Shown here: positions 26,113 to 36,838 of the stretch, piece by piece
How the letters are laid out: every line of letters begins with the position of its first letter
Position numbering within the stretch: the first letter of the stretch is position 1
Assembly: GCF_000505665.1 (NCBI RefSeq)
Contig: NC_023033.1
Coordinates: 1,533,813 to 1,597,812 of the forward strand
DNA: 64,000 bases
Source: Thermosynechococcus sp. NK55a
GTDB lineage: Bacteria > Cyanobacteriota > Cyanobacteriia > Thermosynechococcales > Thermosynechococcaceae
Direction: 5' to 3'
The notes under the pieces: model-generated
What the model saw: only the letters and a program-made list of their open reading frames with translations
What the model was told of the DNA's origin: nothing
The model's database searches: none
Position numbers and translations under genes: made by a program

Positions 26113-27126
26113 ATGATCGATCAACCCCTGGCCCCGCGCATTGAACTGCCCATTTCGGCAAGTGCTCGACAAAAACGTATCTGGTTAGAGCGCATTATTG
26201 GGTCTGGCCTCTTTGTGGCGGCATTTTCTTCGGTGATGATCACCACCATCATCATCTACATTCTTTTTAGTGAAACTGTTATCTTTTTCCAGAAAGTGAT
26301 GGCGGTGCATCAGGAGTCCCTAATAGGTGCCCTTGCAGAATTTTTAACAACCACAGAGTGGTCCCCTTTAATTGAGCCAGTCAGCATTGGGGTGTGGGCA
26401 CTGCTATCGGCAACAATTACGACCTGTACTATTGCCAGCTTTGTTGCGATCCCATTTGGCACGATTGGTGCAATTTATCTGAGTGAGTTTGCTCCGGCAA
26501 AGGTGCGAGAAATTCTGAAGCCGATTTTGGAACTATTGGCTGCTGTACCCACAGTGGTCTATGGCTATTTTGCCCTCCTATTTGTTACGCCATTGCTCCA
26601 GAAAATCATTTTGGGTGTACAGCAATGGTATGCACCCGGGAAGGAACCATGGGAATACTACGAGCTACCCGGATTTAATATGCTGGGCGCTGGCATTGTG
26701 GTTGGTTTGATGGTCATTCCCTATATTATGAGTATGTCTGAGGATGCCCTGCAAGCTATTCCTTCACACCTACGGGAAGGTTCTTATGCTATGGGGGCAA
26801 CTCGCCTACAAACAGCTTTGCGGGTACTATTACCTGCGGCAACCTCAGGTTTAATTGCCGCCTACATCTTGGGTTTAGCACGGGCGGTCGGGGAAACAAT
26901 GATTGTTGCTGTAGCTGCTGGTTTGCAGCCTAAATTTACCTTCAATCCCCTTGAAGGGGCAGCAACAACAACGGCCTATATTGTCTCGGCGAGTCTTGGA
27001 GACCTGCCCCATGGTTCCTTGGAGTACCAATCTATTTTTGCAGCAGGCATCATGCTCTTTTTGGTGACATTCCTCATGAATGTGGCCGGTTACTTTATCA
27101 GCCGCCGCTATCGGGAGGTGTACTAA
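26113..27126 (+). CDS. pstC: Phosphate ABC transporter permease PstC
   Basis: A 337-residue inner-membrane permease with about six to seven membrane segments. The N-terminal helix lies at about residues 30-55 (GLFVAAFSSVMITTIIIYIL). The ABC permease EAA loop is visible as SEDALQAIPSHLREGSYAMG ATR-x-QTA, followed by LARAVGETMIVAVAAG. It forms the channel with PstA. I chose the ATG at 26113; the frame extends nine residues further upstream into the sphX-pstC hairpin spacer. The stop TAA is directly followed by the pstA ATG. Confidence 0.93.
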   Translation: MIDQPLAPRIELPISASARQKRIWLERIIGSGLFVAAFSSVMITTIIIYILFSETVIFFQKVMAVHQESLIGALAEFLTTTEWSPLIEPVSIGVWALLSATITTCTIASFVAIPFGTIGAIYLSEFAPAKVREILKPILELLAAVPTVVYGYFALLFVTPLLQKIILGVQQWYAPGKEPWEYYELPGFNMLGAGIVVGLMVIPYIMSMSEDALQAIPSHLREGSYAMGATRLQTALRVLLPAATSGLIAAYILGLARAVGETMIVAVAAGLQPKFTFNPLEGAATTTAYIVSASLGDLPHGSLEYQSIFAAGIMLFLVTFLMNVAGYFISRRYREVY

Positions 27127-28056
27127 ATGATTGACATATTACGGAATCCGCTGGCAATTCGAGCCTCTATAGAGGTACGAACGCGCTGGGAAAAGTTTTT
27201 TATTTTCTTGGGCTTCTTTTCTGTCTTCATTGCCCTACTGACACTGGTACTCCTAGTGGGAAATTTGCTCCTACGGGGAGCTCCACTCCTGAACTGGAGG
27301 TTTTTCATGTCACCTCCTAGTGGAGATGCGGCTGAAGCAGGCATTTTAACGGCATGGGTAGGTAGCTTACTGGTTATTCTAGTTACAATTACGGTTGCTG
27401 TACCACTGGGAGTGGCAGCCGGCATCTACCTTGAAGAGTACGCGCCGAAGAATTGGATTCTTGATTTCATTGAAATCAATATCACTAATTTGGCCGGTGT
27501 TCCTTCCATCATTTATGGCCTGTTGGCTCTAGGGTTTTTTGTTTATATTCTCAAGTGGGGTGAGAGTATTCTTACCGCTGGCTGTACCCTAGCCTTGTTG
27601 ATTTTACCGGTGATCATTGTCGCCACACGGGAAGCGATTCGCGCGATTCCCCAAGGTATTCGTGAGGGCGCCTATGCTGTGGGAGCCACCCGTTGGCAAA
27701 CCATTGCCGATCATATCTTGCCCTACTCAATGGGTGGGATTCTCACTGGTGTGATTGTGGGGGTGTCGCGAGCCTTGGGAGAAACGGCTCCACTAGTAAC
27801 CATTGGTGCGTTAACCTTTATCACGTTTTTGCCGGAAGCGCCATTAAAGGGGGAGTTTCCCTATATTTCGTTCAAATGGCTCTGGTCACCCTTTACCGTG
27901 TTGCCAATTCAAATGTTTAACTGGGTGTCACGCCCGCAAGAAGAGTTTCAGGTAAATGCAGCGGCGGCAGGGATTGTGCTGCTTGTTTTGACCTTGGGTG
28001 TCAACGCGGCAGCTATTTATCTTCGTTATCGTTTTAGGAAGAGCATCAAATGGTAA
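27127..28056 (+). CDS. pstA: Phosphate ABC transporter permease PstA
   Basis: A 309-residue permease with about six membrane segments. Key blocks are [59 protein letters not shown] and the EAA loop [19 protein letters not shown] with the following [17 protein letters not shown]. It starts immediately at the pstC stop and overlaps pstB by seven bases, so pstC, pstA and pstB should be made in fixed ratio. Confidence 0.94.
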   Translation: MIDILRNPLAIRASIEVRTRWEKFFIFLGFFSVFIALLTLVLLVGNLLLRGAPLLNWRFFMSPPSGDAAEAGILTAWVGSLLVILVTITVAVPLGVAAGIYLEEYAPKNWILDFIEINITNLAGVPSIIYGLLALGFFVYILKWGESILTAGCTLALLILPVIIVATREAIRAIPQGIREGAYAVGATRWQTIADHILPYSMGGILTGVIVGVSRALGETAPLVTIGALTFITFLPEAPLKGEFPYISFKWLWSPFTVLPIQMFNWVSRPQEEFQVNAAAAGIVLLVLTLGVNAAAIYLRYRFRKSIKW

Positions 28057-28859
28057 AACCAACAGATTCAGGACAGGGAGTTCCGCCAACGAAGCAGTCC
28101 TTAAAAAAGCTGGCTGAAGTGCGGAATCTGAACTTCTACTACAAGAGCAACCAAGCACTGAAGAATATCAACCTGTCGGTTTATGAAAAGCAAGTAACAG
28201 CTTTGATCGGCCCTTCCGGTTGTGGCAAGACAACATTGCTGCGCTGCTTCAACCGCATGCATGATCTGTATCCTGGTAATCGCTACGAAGGGGAAATCTG
28301 GCTAGGGGATGAAAACCCGCGTAACCTCTTGGAGATGGATCCCATTGAAGTGCGCATGCAGATTGGCATGGTCTTCCAAAAGCCAAACCCTTTCCCTAAG
28401 TCTATTTACGAGAATGTTGCCTACGGCCTGCGCATCCGTGGCATCACTAACCGCGCTGTTCTTGATGAGGTAGTGGAGCGATCGCTCCGCAATGCTGCCC
28501 TCTGGGATGAAGTTAAAGATCGCCTCAAAGAGCCGGGTACTTCTCTTTCGGGAGGACAGCAGCAGCGACTCTGTATTGCCCGTGCTCTTGCTACTAATCC
28601 GGAGCTGATTCTCTTTGATGAGCCCACTTCTGCTTTGGATCCAATTGCAACAGTCAGTATTGAGAACCTGATTACGGAGCTGAAGGATCAAGTCACTATT
28701 TTGATTGTGACCCACAATATGCAGCAGGCCATTCGCATTTCCCAGTTCACCGCCTTTATGTACCTCGGCGAGCTGGTGGAGTACAACGACACCATGTCTA
28801 TTTTTACGAAGCCCGTGGAGCAGAAGACCGCCGATTACGTCAATGGTCGTTTCGGTTGA
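28050..28859 (+). CDS. pstB: Phosphate ABC transporter ATP-binding protein PstB
   Basis: A 269-residue ABC ATPase that powers the PstCA channel. Walker A is [19 protein letters not shown], the Q-loop lies in [20 protein letters not shown], the signature is [16 protein letters not shown] and Walker B is [14 protein letters not shown], with the H-loop His in [10 protein letters not shown]. The sequence pattern [10 protein letters not shown] is specific to PstB. It is the last gene of the operon; no convincing terminator follows, only a degraded Uma2-like fragment. Confidence 0.95.
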   Translation: MVKPTDSGQGVPPTKQSLKKLAEVRNLNFYYKSNQALKNINLSVYEKQVTALIGPSGCGKTTLLRCFNRMHDLYPGNRYEGEIWLGDENPRNLLEMDPIEVRMQIGMVFQKPNPFPKSIYENVAYGLRIRGITNRAVLDEVVERSLRNAALWDEVKDRLKEPGTSLSGGQQQRLCIARALATNPELILFDEPTSALDPIATVSIENLITELKDQVTILIVTHNMQQAIRISQFTAFMYLGELVEYNDTMSIFTKPVEQKTADYVNGRFG

Positions 28860-28974
28860 TTCCCTGGGCCACTGCAAGTCTGCTTAAGAAGGGGGTCTAA
28901 GGGGGACGTGGGATTGCCCATGGATGGCCGTCCTAGGGCTAATGGTTATTCCTTCTCGCTCTAGGGGCGCAGGG

Positions 28975-29318
28975 ATGTTGGCACCGCTGGGGTCAACTGC
29001 TGCACGAGTGAGGAGGATTATATCCAGGGCGCACCGCAACTGGTGTTTGCCAGTGCTGCCTACAACCGGCATGATCAGCTCAGGGGGAACCGCCTCAATG
29101 GCGTTCAGGCATACCTCCTCTGGTGTCCCCGCGATCGCCAGATTCACTGGTTTTGCTTAGAAGCAGGGGAATACCCGTCACTCCCTGCTGATACTGAGGG
29201 GATTATCGGCAGCCGCCACTTCCCCGGACTTTGGCTTGCCCCTGAGGCATTACTTGTCCATGAGTTGGGTACTGTCTTGCGGGGACTACAACAGGGAATG
29301 GCCACTCCTGAACATTAA
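28975..29318 (+). pseudogene. Remnant of a Uma2-family (DUF820) gene
   Basis: From about 29010 one frame reads EEDYIQGAPQLVFASAAYN, then LNGVQAYLLWCPRDRQIHWF, then GIIGSRHFPGLWLAPEALL and a terminal LQQGMATPEH. This matches the C-terminal two thirds of Uma2 proteins, a PD-(D/E)xK-fold family abundant in cyanobacteria. The stretch just upstream (LAPLGSTAARV, ending at 29010) continues the homology in a different frame, and no proper N-terminus is present. The catalytic Asp-containing N-terminal part is lost, so this is a decayed copy. Confidence 0.6.
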
Positions 29319-29476
29319 GCGTTTGTAGAAATCTGGATCGAAACTTAAAAATTTTCCCTAATCTGGCATTATGCTGTATAGAATCCCCGTGTCAATAGTG
29401 GCGTATTGGCATCGCCCTTGCCAAACCCAGGAATTCTGTCTGTCTGCCGATTGAACGTTTTATTCACCGTAGCCCT

Positions 29477-30343
29477 ATGTTGCAATTAGACCCCATTTCC
29501 AAAACGACCAATCAACATTCTGGTCACAAAGGTTTAGTGATGGCGATCGGGGGAGCGGAGGACAAAGTACGTGGGCGACAAATTCTCACCACTTTTTGTC
29601 AACGGGCTGGCGGCCTAGATGCCGTCATTGGTGTTATTCCCTCTGCTTCCCGTGAACCCGATGCCATGGGGCGGCTCTACCACGATATTTTCCGCGATAT
29701 TGGCGTGCGGGAAGTGGACGTTCTATTGGTAGGCGATCGCGCCGATGCTGAACAGGAAGAGATGCTGACTCGCTTGAGTCGCTGTACTGGAATCTTTATG
29801 TCTGGAGGCGATCAACTGCGTTTGTCGGCGCTGCTGGATGAAACCCGCCTCCTGTACCAATTGCGCCATCAAGTCTGGGAAGGCAAATCCATCCTTGGGG
29901 GTACCAGTGCCGGTGCCGCTGTCATGGGTGAGTGCATGATTGCCAGTGGGGGCAGCAATGAAGCCCCAAACCGCTCCCTAGTAGATTTGGCCACAGGCTT
30001 GGGTATTCTTCCCGATATTTTAGTGGATCAGCACTTCCACAACCGCAATCGTTTGGCGCGCCTGATTAGCGCCATTTCTGCTTATCCCGACAAGCTAGGT
30101 GTTGGCATTGATGAAGATACTTGTGCCATGTTTGAAGCCGATGGTACGCTGCGGGTTCTTGGTCGTGGCTCTGTCACTATTGTTGATCCTCGGGATGTCA
30201 GCTACACGAACTACGCCCATGTGGATGTCAACGAACCTCTGAGTATCTACAACTTGCGCCTACATATTCTCAGTGATGGTGACTGCTACGATCTCCGCAC
30301 CCATCAAGTGCAGCATAAGTGCATTTTGCCTCCCCTAAACTAA
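29477..30343 (+). CDS. cphB: Cyanophycinase
   Basis: A 288-residue serine peptidase-like exopeptidase of family S51 that releases beta-Asp-Arg dipeptides from cyanophycin. The catalytic serine lies in GGTSAGAAVMGECMI; other conserved parts are GLVMAIGGAEDKVRG, IFMSGGDQLRLSALL, VDQHFHNRNRLARLI and GVGIDEDTCAMFE. The length is typical. It lies 93 bases upstream of cphA in the standard cphB-cphA order. A TATAGAAT -10-like sequence lies near 29376. Confidence 0.95.
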   Translation: MLQLDPISKTTNQHSGHKGLVMAIGGAEDKVRGRQILTTFCQRAGGLDAVIGVIPSASREPDAMGRLYHDIFRDIGVREVDVLLVGDRADAEQEEMLTRLSRCTGIFMSGGDQLRLSALLDETRLLYQLRHQVWEGKSILGGTSAGAAVMGECMIASGGSNEAPNRSLVDLATGLGILPDILVDQHFHNRNRLARLISAISAYPDKLGVGIDEDTCAMFEADGTLRVLGRGSVTIVDPRDVSYTNYAHVDVNEPLSIYNLRLHILSDGDCYDLRTHQVQHKCILPPLN

Positions 30344-30436
30344 GTTTTTGGGAAAGTGTTGCTTAAGATACAGCTTATTGCGTCACTCCCCTCAAAACTA
30401 AAGATGGTAAGTTGTCCTTAAAAAAGCCACTCTTCT

Positions 30437-33127
30437 ATGAAGATTCTGAAATTACAAACGCTGCGGGGTCCCAATTACTGGAGCATTCGGCGTCATAAGC
30501 TGATTGTCATGCGTTTAGATCTAGAAGAGGTGGCCAATACCCCCTCCAACCAGATTCCCGGGTTTGTGGACGGGTTGGTGCGGGTTTTACCCAGTCTTTA
30601 CAATCATTTTTGCTCCCTTGGCCACGCCGGGGGCTTTCTCACCCGCCTACGAGAAGGCACCTATCTGGGTCATGTGGTCGAACATGTCGCCCTCGAACTC
30701 CAAGAACTGGCAGGGATGTCCGTTGGTTTTGGCCGCACACGGGAGACCTCAACGCCGGGGGTGTATCAAGTAGTCTACGAATACCAAGTGGAAGAAGCAG
30801 GCCGCTATGCCGGCCGAGCAGCCGTGCGACTGTGCCAAAGCATTATCGATAGGGGCACCTATCCCCAGCGAGAACTGGATCAGGATCTCGCCGATCTCCG
30901 GCAGTTGAAAGCAAAGGCCTCCCTTGGCCCGAGTACGGAAGCGATTGTCCGCGAAGCCGAAGCCCGCAATATCCCTTGGTTTGAGTTGAGCAGTCGCTCG
31001 ATTATTCAATTGGGCTATGGTGCCCGCAGTCATCGGATACAAGCCACGTTGAGCGATCGCAGTAGCATCTTGGCAGTTGAACTTGCAGGGGACAAAGAAG
31101 GGGCAAAGCGACTGCTTCAGGATGCGGGAATTCCTGTGCCAAAGGGAACCGTGGTCCGCTACATTGAAGACCTCCCCGAAGCCATTGAGGAGATCGGTGG
31201 CTACCCTATTGTCATTAAGCCCCTCAACGGCAACCACGGTCGGGGGATTACGATTGACATCAACACCCTAGAAGACGCTGAAGAAGCCTTTGAAATTGCC
31301 AGCAGCATCTCCAAATCAGTCATTGTGGAACGCTATCATGCGGGTCGCGACTTCCGGGTTCTAGTGGTCAATGGCAAAGTGGTCGCTGCTGCTGAACGGG
31401 TGCCCGCCCATGTCATTGGCGACGGCCGCTCTACCATTGAAGAACTCATTGAGCAAACAAACCAAGACCCGCAGCGGGGAGACGGTCACGATAATATCCT
31501 CACCCGCATTGAGGTCAACCACGACACTTGGACACTCCTGGAAAAACAGGGCTATACCCTGAATACGGTCTTGCAACCGGGGGAAATTTGTTATCTACGG
31601 GCCACGGCGAACCTGAGTACCGGTGGCATTGCCGTTGATCGCACCGATGAAATTCACCCGGAAAATGTTTGGATTTGCCAGCGGGCCGCTCGGATTATTG
31701 GTCTGGATATTGCCGGTATTGACGTTGTCAGCCCCGATATTAGTCAGCCCCTGCCTAAAGTTGGCGGTGTGATTGTGGAAGTCAATGCCGCTCCCGGCTT
31801 TCGCATGCACACGAACCCCAGCCAAGGGATTGCCCGCAATGTTGCTGAACCAGTGTTGAATATGCTCTTTCCACCGGGAACGCCTTGCCGCATCCCGATC
31901 TTTGCCATTACAGGCACCAATGGTAAAACCACCACCACCCGTCTCATTGCCCATATCTGCAAACAAACGGGGCAAACCGTTGGCTACACCACCACAGATG
32001 GCATCTATATTGGGGATTATCTGGTGGAAAAAGGAGACACCACAGGCCCCCAAAGTGCTCAACTAATCCTGCAGGACCCCACCGTTGAGATTGCCGTCCT
32101 CGAAACGGCGCGAGGCGGTATTCTCCGCTCCGGCTTGGGCTTTGACCACTGTGATGTCGGGGTGGTGCTCAATGTGCAGGCCGACCACCTTGGCCTTGGC
32201 GATATTGACACCGTTGAGCAATTGGCGGACTTAAAGGCAGTGGTGGTGGAATCCGCCTGGCCAAATGGCTACGCTGTTTTGAATGCCGATGACCCCCTAG
32301 TGGCGGGAATGGCACGCCAAGTCAAAGCGCAAGTGGCCTATTTCTCGATGAATCCCCACAATCCAATCATTCGGCAGCATATCCAGCAGGGGGGACTCGC
32401 CGCTGTTTATGAAAATGGCTATCTCTCAATTTTGAAAGGGGACTGGACGCTGCGGATTGAGCAGGCAGAAAATGTGCCCATTACCCTTGGGGCTCGAGCG
32501 GGCTTTATGATTGCCAATGCCCTCGCTGCCAGTCTAGCCGCCTTTGCCCAAGGCATCAGTATTGAGCATATTCGCGCTGCCTTGACCACGTTCCGAAGCT
32601 CGGTGGAGCAAACCCCCGGTCGGATGAACCTCTTTGATTTGGGGCAATTTAGTGTCTTGGTGGATTATGCCCACAATCCAGCAGGGTATGAGGCCATTGG
32701 TGAATTTGTCCAAAAATGGCCGGGGCAGCGCATTGGTGTCATTGGAGGACCGGGCGATCGCCGCGATCAAGACTTGGAACAACTGGGGGAACTCTCGGCG
32801 AAAATTTTTGATTGGATCATCATTAAGGAAGATGATGATACCCGTGGCCGGCCCCGTGGCGATGCCGCCTATTGGATTGAGCGGGGGGTACATCACCACA
32901 GTGTCCAGCGGCAATACGATATCATCCATGACGAGGTGGCAGCGATTCAATTTGCCCTTGATCGGGCTCCCAAAGGATCCTTAGTGGTGATCTTTCCAGC
33001 GGAAGTGAGCCGCACGATTCAACTGATTCGCCAGCATCAGCAACGACTCCAAGGGGAAACGACCAATGGCTTTCACAGTGAGGGAATGCCCACCAGTGGT
33101 GATCTCAACCCCTCCATCTCTCATTAG
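30437..33127 (+). CDS. cphA: Cyanophycin synthetase
   Basis: An 896-residue enzyme that polymerises Asp and Arg into cyanophycin, a nitrogen store. It has the N-terminal domain (about 1-160), an ATP-grasp domain (about 215-475; GGYPIVIKPLNGNHGRGITI and VEVNAAPGFRMHTNPSQG) that adds Asp, and a Mur-ligase-like domain (about 490-880) with the P-loop IFAITGTNGKTTTTRLIAHI that adds Arg. The PGRMNLFDLG and VLVDYAHNPAGYEAIGEF segments of Mur ligases are present. The length is normal, with no missing key residue seen. It is downstream of cphB and upstream of an oxoprolinase gene. Confidence 0.96.
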   Translation: MKILKLQTLRGPNYWSIRRHKLIVMRLDLEEVANTPSNQIPGFVDGLVRVLPSLYNHFCSLGHAGGFLTRLREGTYLGHVVEHVALELQELAGMSVGFGRTRETSTPGVYQVVYEYQVEEAGRYAGRAAVRLCQSIIDRGTYPQRELDQDLADLRQLKAKASLGPSTEAIVREAEARNIPWFELSSRSIIQLGYGARSHRIQATLSDRSSILAVELAGDKEGAKRLLQDAGIPVPKGTVVRYIEDLPEAIEEIGGYPIVIKPLNGNHGRGITIDINTLEDAEEAFEIASSISKSVIVERYHAGRDFRVLVVNGKVVAAAERVPAHVIGDGRSTIEELIEQTNQDPQRGDGHDNILTRIEVNHDTWTLLEKQGYTLNTVLQPGEICYLRATANLSTGGIAVDRTDEIHPENVWICQRAARIIGLDIAGIDVVSPDISQPLPKVGGVIVEVNAAPGFRMHTNPSQGIARNVAEPVLNMLFPPGTPCRIPIFAITGTNGKTTTTRLIAHICKQTGQTVGYTTTDGIYIGDYLVEKGDTTGPQSAQLILQDPTVEIAVLETARGGILRSGLGFDHCDVGVVLNVQADHLGLGDIDTVEQLADLKAVVVESAWPNGYAVLNADDPLVAGMARQVKAQVAYFSMNPHNPIIRQHIQQGGLAAVYENGYLSILKGDWTLRIEQAENVPITLGARAGFMIANALAASLAAFAQGISIEHIRAALTTFRSSVEQTPGRMNLFDLGQFSVLVDYAHNPAGYEAIGEFVQKWPGQRIGVIGGPGDRRDQDLEQLGELSAKIFDWIIIKEDDDTRGRPRGDAAYWIERGVHHHSVQRQYDIIHDEVAAIQFALDRAPKGSLVVIFPAEVSRTIQLIRQHQQRLQGETTNGFHSEGMPTSGDLNPSISH

Positions 33128-33169
33128 GGAGTTTCTCTACCGCTGGCAACGCTGATAGTATCACCCTCA

Positions 33170-36100
33170 ATGAGCAGTCATCAGATCCAAGGTAAATGGC
33201 AATTTTGGATCGATCGCGGCGGCACGTTCACGGATATCGTCGCCCGCCGTCCCGATGGCCACATAGTGGTACACAAGCTGCTCTCAGAGAATCCAGAGCA
33301 GTATCGCGATGCGGCGGTAGCGGGAATTCGTACCCTCATGGGGTTGGCAGGGGATGCCCCCATTCCCAGTGAAGCCGTTGAAATTGTGAAACTGGGGACA
33401 ACGGTGGCCACCAATGCTCTTTTGGAGCGCAAAGGCGAGCCAACGGTTCTCCTTATCACCCAAGGCTTTGGGGATGCGCTAGCCATTGGCTACCAAAACC
33501 GCCCCGATCTCTTTGCCCTAGGAATTGAGCAACCGCCGCCTCTTTACACCAAGGTTATTGAAGTTAAAGAGCGGGTCAGTGCCCAAGGGGAAATTCTCGT
33601 CCCCCTTGATTTGGCGGCGCTGAAACCACAACTGGCAGCGGTTTATAACCAAGGTATCCGCAGTTGTGCCATTGTCTTCGTCCATGGCTACCGTTACCCT
33701 GACCATGAGCAACAGGTGGCCGCCTTGGCAAGGGAAATGGGCTTTACCCAAGTGTCCGTTTCCCATGAGGTGAGTGGCCTCATTAAGCTGGTGAGCCGCG
33801 GTGATACGACGGTTGTCGATGCCTATTTGTCACCGGTACTGGGTCGCTATCTTCAGGGGGTGCAGGCGGAGCTAGGGGAGATTCCCCTTTACTGTATGCA
33901 GTCGAATGGCGGTGTCGTGGCGGCTTCCTGCTTTCGCGGTAAGGATAGTCTGCTGTCAGGCCCGGCGGGGGGGATGGTGGGGGTGGTGCGTACCGCCTTA
34001 GCTGCAGGGATTGAGCGGCTGATTGGTTTAGATATGGGGGGCACCTCCACCGATGTCTGCCACTATCGTCACAATTCTGATGCCCCTTGGCCAGAGTATG
34101 AGCGGTGGCAGGAAACCACGATTGCCGGTGTGCGGTTGCGATCGCCCCTCCTGGCAGTGCATACGGTGGCAGCCGGTGGGGGCTCCATTTTGCGGTTTGA
34201 TCAGGGTCGCTACCAAGTGGGGCCAGAGTCTGCGGGTGCCAATCCCGGACCAGCGGCCTATCGTCGGGGTGGCCCCCTGACGATTACCGATGCCAATCTC
34301 CTCTTGGGGAAAATTCAGCCCGCCTATTTCCCTGCTGTCTTTGGGGCCGATGGTCAACAGCCTTTGGATCGCAAGACGGTCGAACAGCGATTTGCTCAAC
34401 TGCGCCAAGAAATCTACGAGAGCACGGGGGATGCCCGCAGTGTCGCCGATGTGGCCGCTGGTTTTATTGAGGTGGCCGTGAATACAATGGCACAGGCAAT
34501 TAAGAAAATTTCCCTGGAGCAGGGGCATGATGTGCGCGAGTACACCCTCTGCTCTTTTGGCGGTGCAGGAGGGCAACATGCCTGTTTAATTGCTGAAGCC
34601 CTGGGAATGGCCCAAGTTTATATTCACCCCTACGCGGGGGTGCTCTCGGCCTACGGCATCGGTCAGGCGGAGTTGCGGGTGCTCAAGGAGCAGACGATTG
34701 AACAACCTTTGATCCCCGATGGGTTTGCTGAACTCCAGGGACAAATTGAGCGCCTCAAGGCTCAAGTGGTGGCTGAACTCGCTGCCCAAGGGGTTGATCC
34801 CTCGCAAATTCAAAGTCAAGTGCGCATTGGCCTAGGGTATATCGGCACCGATACAACGCTGTGGGTGCCTTGGTCAGATCAAGAAACCATGGCAGCGTCC
34901 TTTGCCCAAGCCCATTGCGATCGCTATGGGTTCAATTTACGGGGGCGATCGCTGCGGGTGGGTCAAATTGCTGTTGAGGCTGTTGCCCTGCAGGCGATGC
35001 CAAGCGTCACCGTACCTGCAGCTACTGGCGAACTCATTCCCCTTGACCATGTACCAGTTTACAGCAAAGGCCAATGGCACCAAGCGCCAGTCTATGCGCG
35101 CGATCGCCTGCCGGCCCATCAGGTCATTGCAGGGGTGGCCCTGATCTTAGATACGACGGGCACCAACGTGGTTGAGGCGGGCTGGCAGGCCAAAGTGGAT
35201 GAGCAAGGGGGGCTGTGGCTGCGTCCTCTCCAGGCCTTAGCGGCAACACCAAAGCAGATTGCTCCTACGGTTGCCGATCCCGTACAGTTGGGCATTTTTC
35301 AGCAGCTGTTTCGCGCTATTGCTGAGCAAATGGGGGTCACACTCCAGCAGACCAGTGCCTCGGTGAATATCAAAGAACGGTTGGATTTTTCCTGTGCTCT
35401 CTTTGATGGCGCCGGCAACCTCGTGGCCAATGCTCCCCATATCCCTGTGCATCTGGGGTCAATGAGCGAAAGTGTCAAGGCACTCTTGGCAGAGAAAAAC
35501 AATGCCCTCCGTGCGGGTCAGGTTTTTGCCACGAATAATCCCTATCGCGGTGGTACCCACCTGCCGGATATTACTGTGATTACGCCGGTGTTTCTGAAGG
35601 GGGAAGCACACCCTGCTTTCTTTGTCGCTTCGCGGGGGCACCATGCTGACATTGGGGGCATCAGTCCTGGGTCAATGCCTGCCAATAGTACCGATGTCCG
35701 CCAAGAGGGGATTCTCTTTGACAATGTACTGCTGGTAGATGGTGGGGAGTTTCAAGGGGAGGCCATTTATCAGCTATTAACCCAAGGGCCTTGGCCAGCC
35801 CGCTATCCTGAACAGAATATCGCCGATTTGCAAGCGCAAATTGCCGCTAACCAGCGAGGAGCCCAAGAACTGATTGCGCTGTGCGATCGCTATGGTCGCG
35901 CGGTAGTCGCTGCCTATATGGAATTTAGCCAGGCCAATGCCGCTGAATGTGTGCGCCAATGCCTGCGATCGCTCCCAGGGGGCCGCTTTTGCGTTGCCAT
36001 GGACAACGGCAGCCAAATTCAGGTGCAAATCACGATTGATACCACTCAAGGTGTAGCTTGCCTAGATTTTGCGGGAACCTCCAAGCAAACCCACGATAAC

Positions 36101-36814
36101 TTCAATGCCCCCCTCGCCATTACTAAGGCAGCAGTCCTGTACGTCCTGCGGACACTGGTGCAGGAGGATATTCCCCTCAATGCCGGCTGTCTGCGGCCCA
36201 TTGAGCTGCGGGTGCCGGAAGGCTGTCTATTAAACCCAACGTTTCCGGCGGCGGTGGTGGCTGGGAATGTGGAAACTTCACAAACTCTGGCCAATGCCCT
36301 CTATGGTGCCCTCGGTATTATGGCGGCGGCTCAGGGAACGATGAACAACCTTAGCTTTGGGAGCGATCGCTATCAATACTACGAAACCATCTGTGGTGGC
36401 GCTGGGGCAGGAGCCACCTTTGCCGGAGCCAGTACTGTGCAAACCCACATGACCAACTCTCGGCTCACTGATGTGGAAGTGCTGGAAAGCCGCTACCCCG
36501 TGATTGTTTGGGAGTTTTGCCGTCGCCGGGGCAGTGGTGGCAAGGGACAGCAATCAGGCGGCGATGGGGCCATTCGCGTCCTTGAGTTTCGTGAACCTAT
36601 GACCGTCAGCCTCCTCAGCCAATCGCGGAAAATCCCCCCTTTTGGACTGTTTGGGGGTGAAGGTGGGGCAGTGGGTGAAAATCAATGGCTGAAACCTGGC
36701 GCCCCCCCCTCTCCTTTGCCCGGAACGGCCACCATTACTGTCGCGGCGGGCGATCGCCTGCGGATTTGTACCCCCGGCGGTGGTGGCTTTGGGGTACCTC
36801 ATCTCTCAGATTAG
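33170..36814 (+). CDS. 5-oxoprolinase (HyuA-HyuB fused, ATP-dependent)
   Basis: A 1214-residue full-length eukaryotic-type 5-oxoprolinase, which opens 5-oxoproline to glutamate with ATP. The N-terminal HyuA half (about 1-690) starts FWIDRGGTFTDIVARRPDGH and contains LGTTVATNALLERKGEP, LLSGPAGGMVGVVRTAL and GLDMGGTSTDVCHY, the actin-like ATP site. The HyuB half (about 710-1210) has NIKERLDFSCALFDGAGNLV, NNPYRGGTHLPDITVI and FFVASRGHHADIGGISPGS. It follows cphA by 42 bases on the same strand, so it may be co-expressed with cyanophycin metabolism. Hydantoinase activity is an alternative but less likely at this length. Confidence 0.92.
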   Translation: MSSHQIQGKWQFWIDRGGTFTDIVARRPDGHIVVHKLLSENPEQYRDAAVAGIRTLMGLAGDAPIPSEAVEIVKLGTTVATNALLERKGEPTVLLITQGFGDALAIGYQNRPDLFALGIEQPPPLYTKVIEVKERVSAQGEILVPLDLAALKPQLAAVYNQGIRSCAIVFVHGYRYPDHEQQVAALAREMGFTQVSVSHEVSGLIKLVSRGDTTVVDAYLSPVLGRYLQGVQAELGEIPLYCMQSNGGVVAASCFRGKDSLLSGPAGGMVGVVRTALAAGIERLIGLDMGGTSTDVCHYRHNSDAPWPEYERWQETTIAGVRLRSPLLAVHTVAAGGGSILRFDQGRYQVGPESAGANPGPAAYRRGGPLTITDANLLLGKIQPAYFPAVFGADGQQPLDRKTVEQRFAQLRQEIYESTGDARSVADVAAGFIEVAVNTMAQAIKKISLEQGHDVREYTLCSFGGAGGQHACLIAEALGMAQVYIHPYAGVLSAYGIGQAELRVLKEQTIEQPLIPDGFAELQGQIERLKAQVVAELAAQGVDPSQIQSQVRIGLGYIGTDTTLWVPWSDQETMAASFAQAHCDRYGFNLRGRSLRVGQIAVEAVALQAMPSVTVPAATGELIPLDHVPVYSKGQWHQAPVYARDRLPAHQVIAGVALILDTTGTNVVEAGWQAKVDEQGGLWLRPLQALAATPKQIAPTVADPVQLGIFQQLFRAIAEQMGVTLQQTSASVNIKERLDFSCALFDGAGNLVANAPHIPVHLGSMSESVKALLAEKNNALRAGQVFATNNPYRGGTHLPDITVITPVFLKGEAHPAFFVASRGHHADIGGISPGSMPANSTDVRQEGILFDNVLLVDGGEFQGEAIYQLLTQGPWPARYPEQNIADLQAQIAANQRGAQELIALCDRYGRAVVAAYMEFSQANAAECVRQCLRSLPGGRFCVAMDNGSQIQVQITIDTTQGVACLDFAGTSKQTHDNFNAPLAITKAAVLYVLRTLVQEDIPLNAGCLRPIELRVPEGCLLNPTFPAAVVAGNVETSQTLANALYGALGIMAAAQGTMNNLSFGSDRYQYYETICGGAGAGATFAGASTVQTHMTNSRLTDVEVLESRYPVIVWEFCRRRGSGGKGQQSGGDGAIRVLEFREPMTVSLLSQSRKIPPFGLFGGEGGAVGENQWLKPGAPPSPLPGTATITVAAGDRLRICTPGGGGFGVPHLSD

Positions 36815-36838
36815 ATATATCAATATATATCAATCAAG

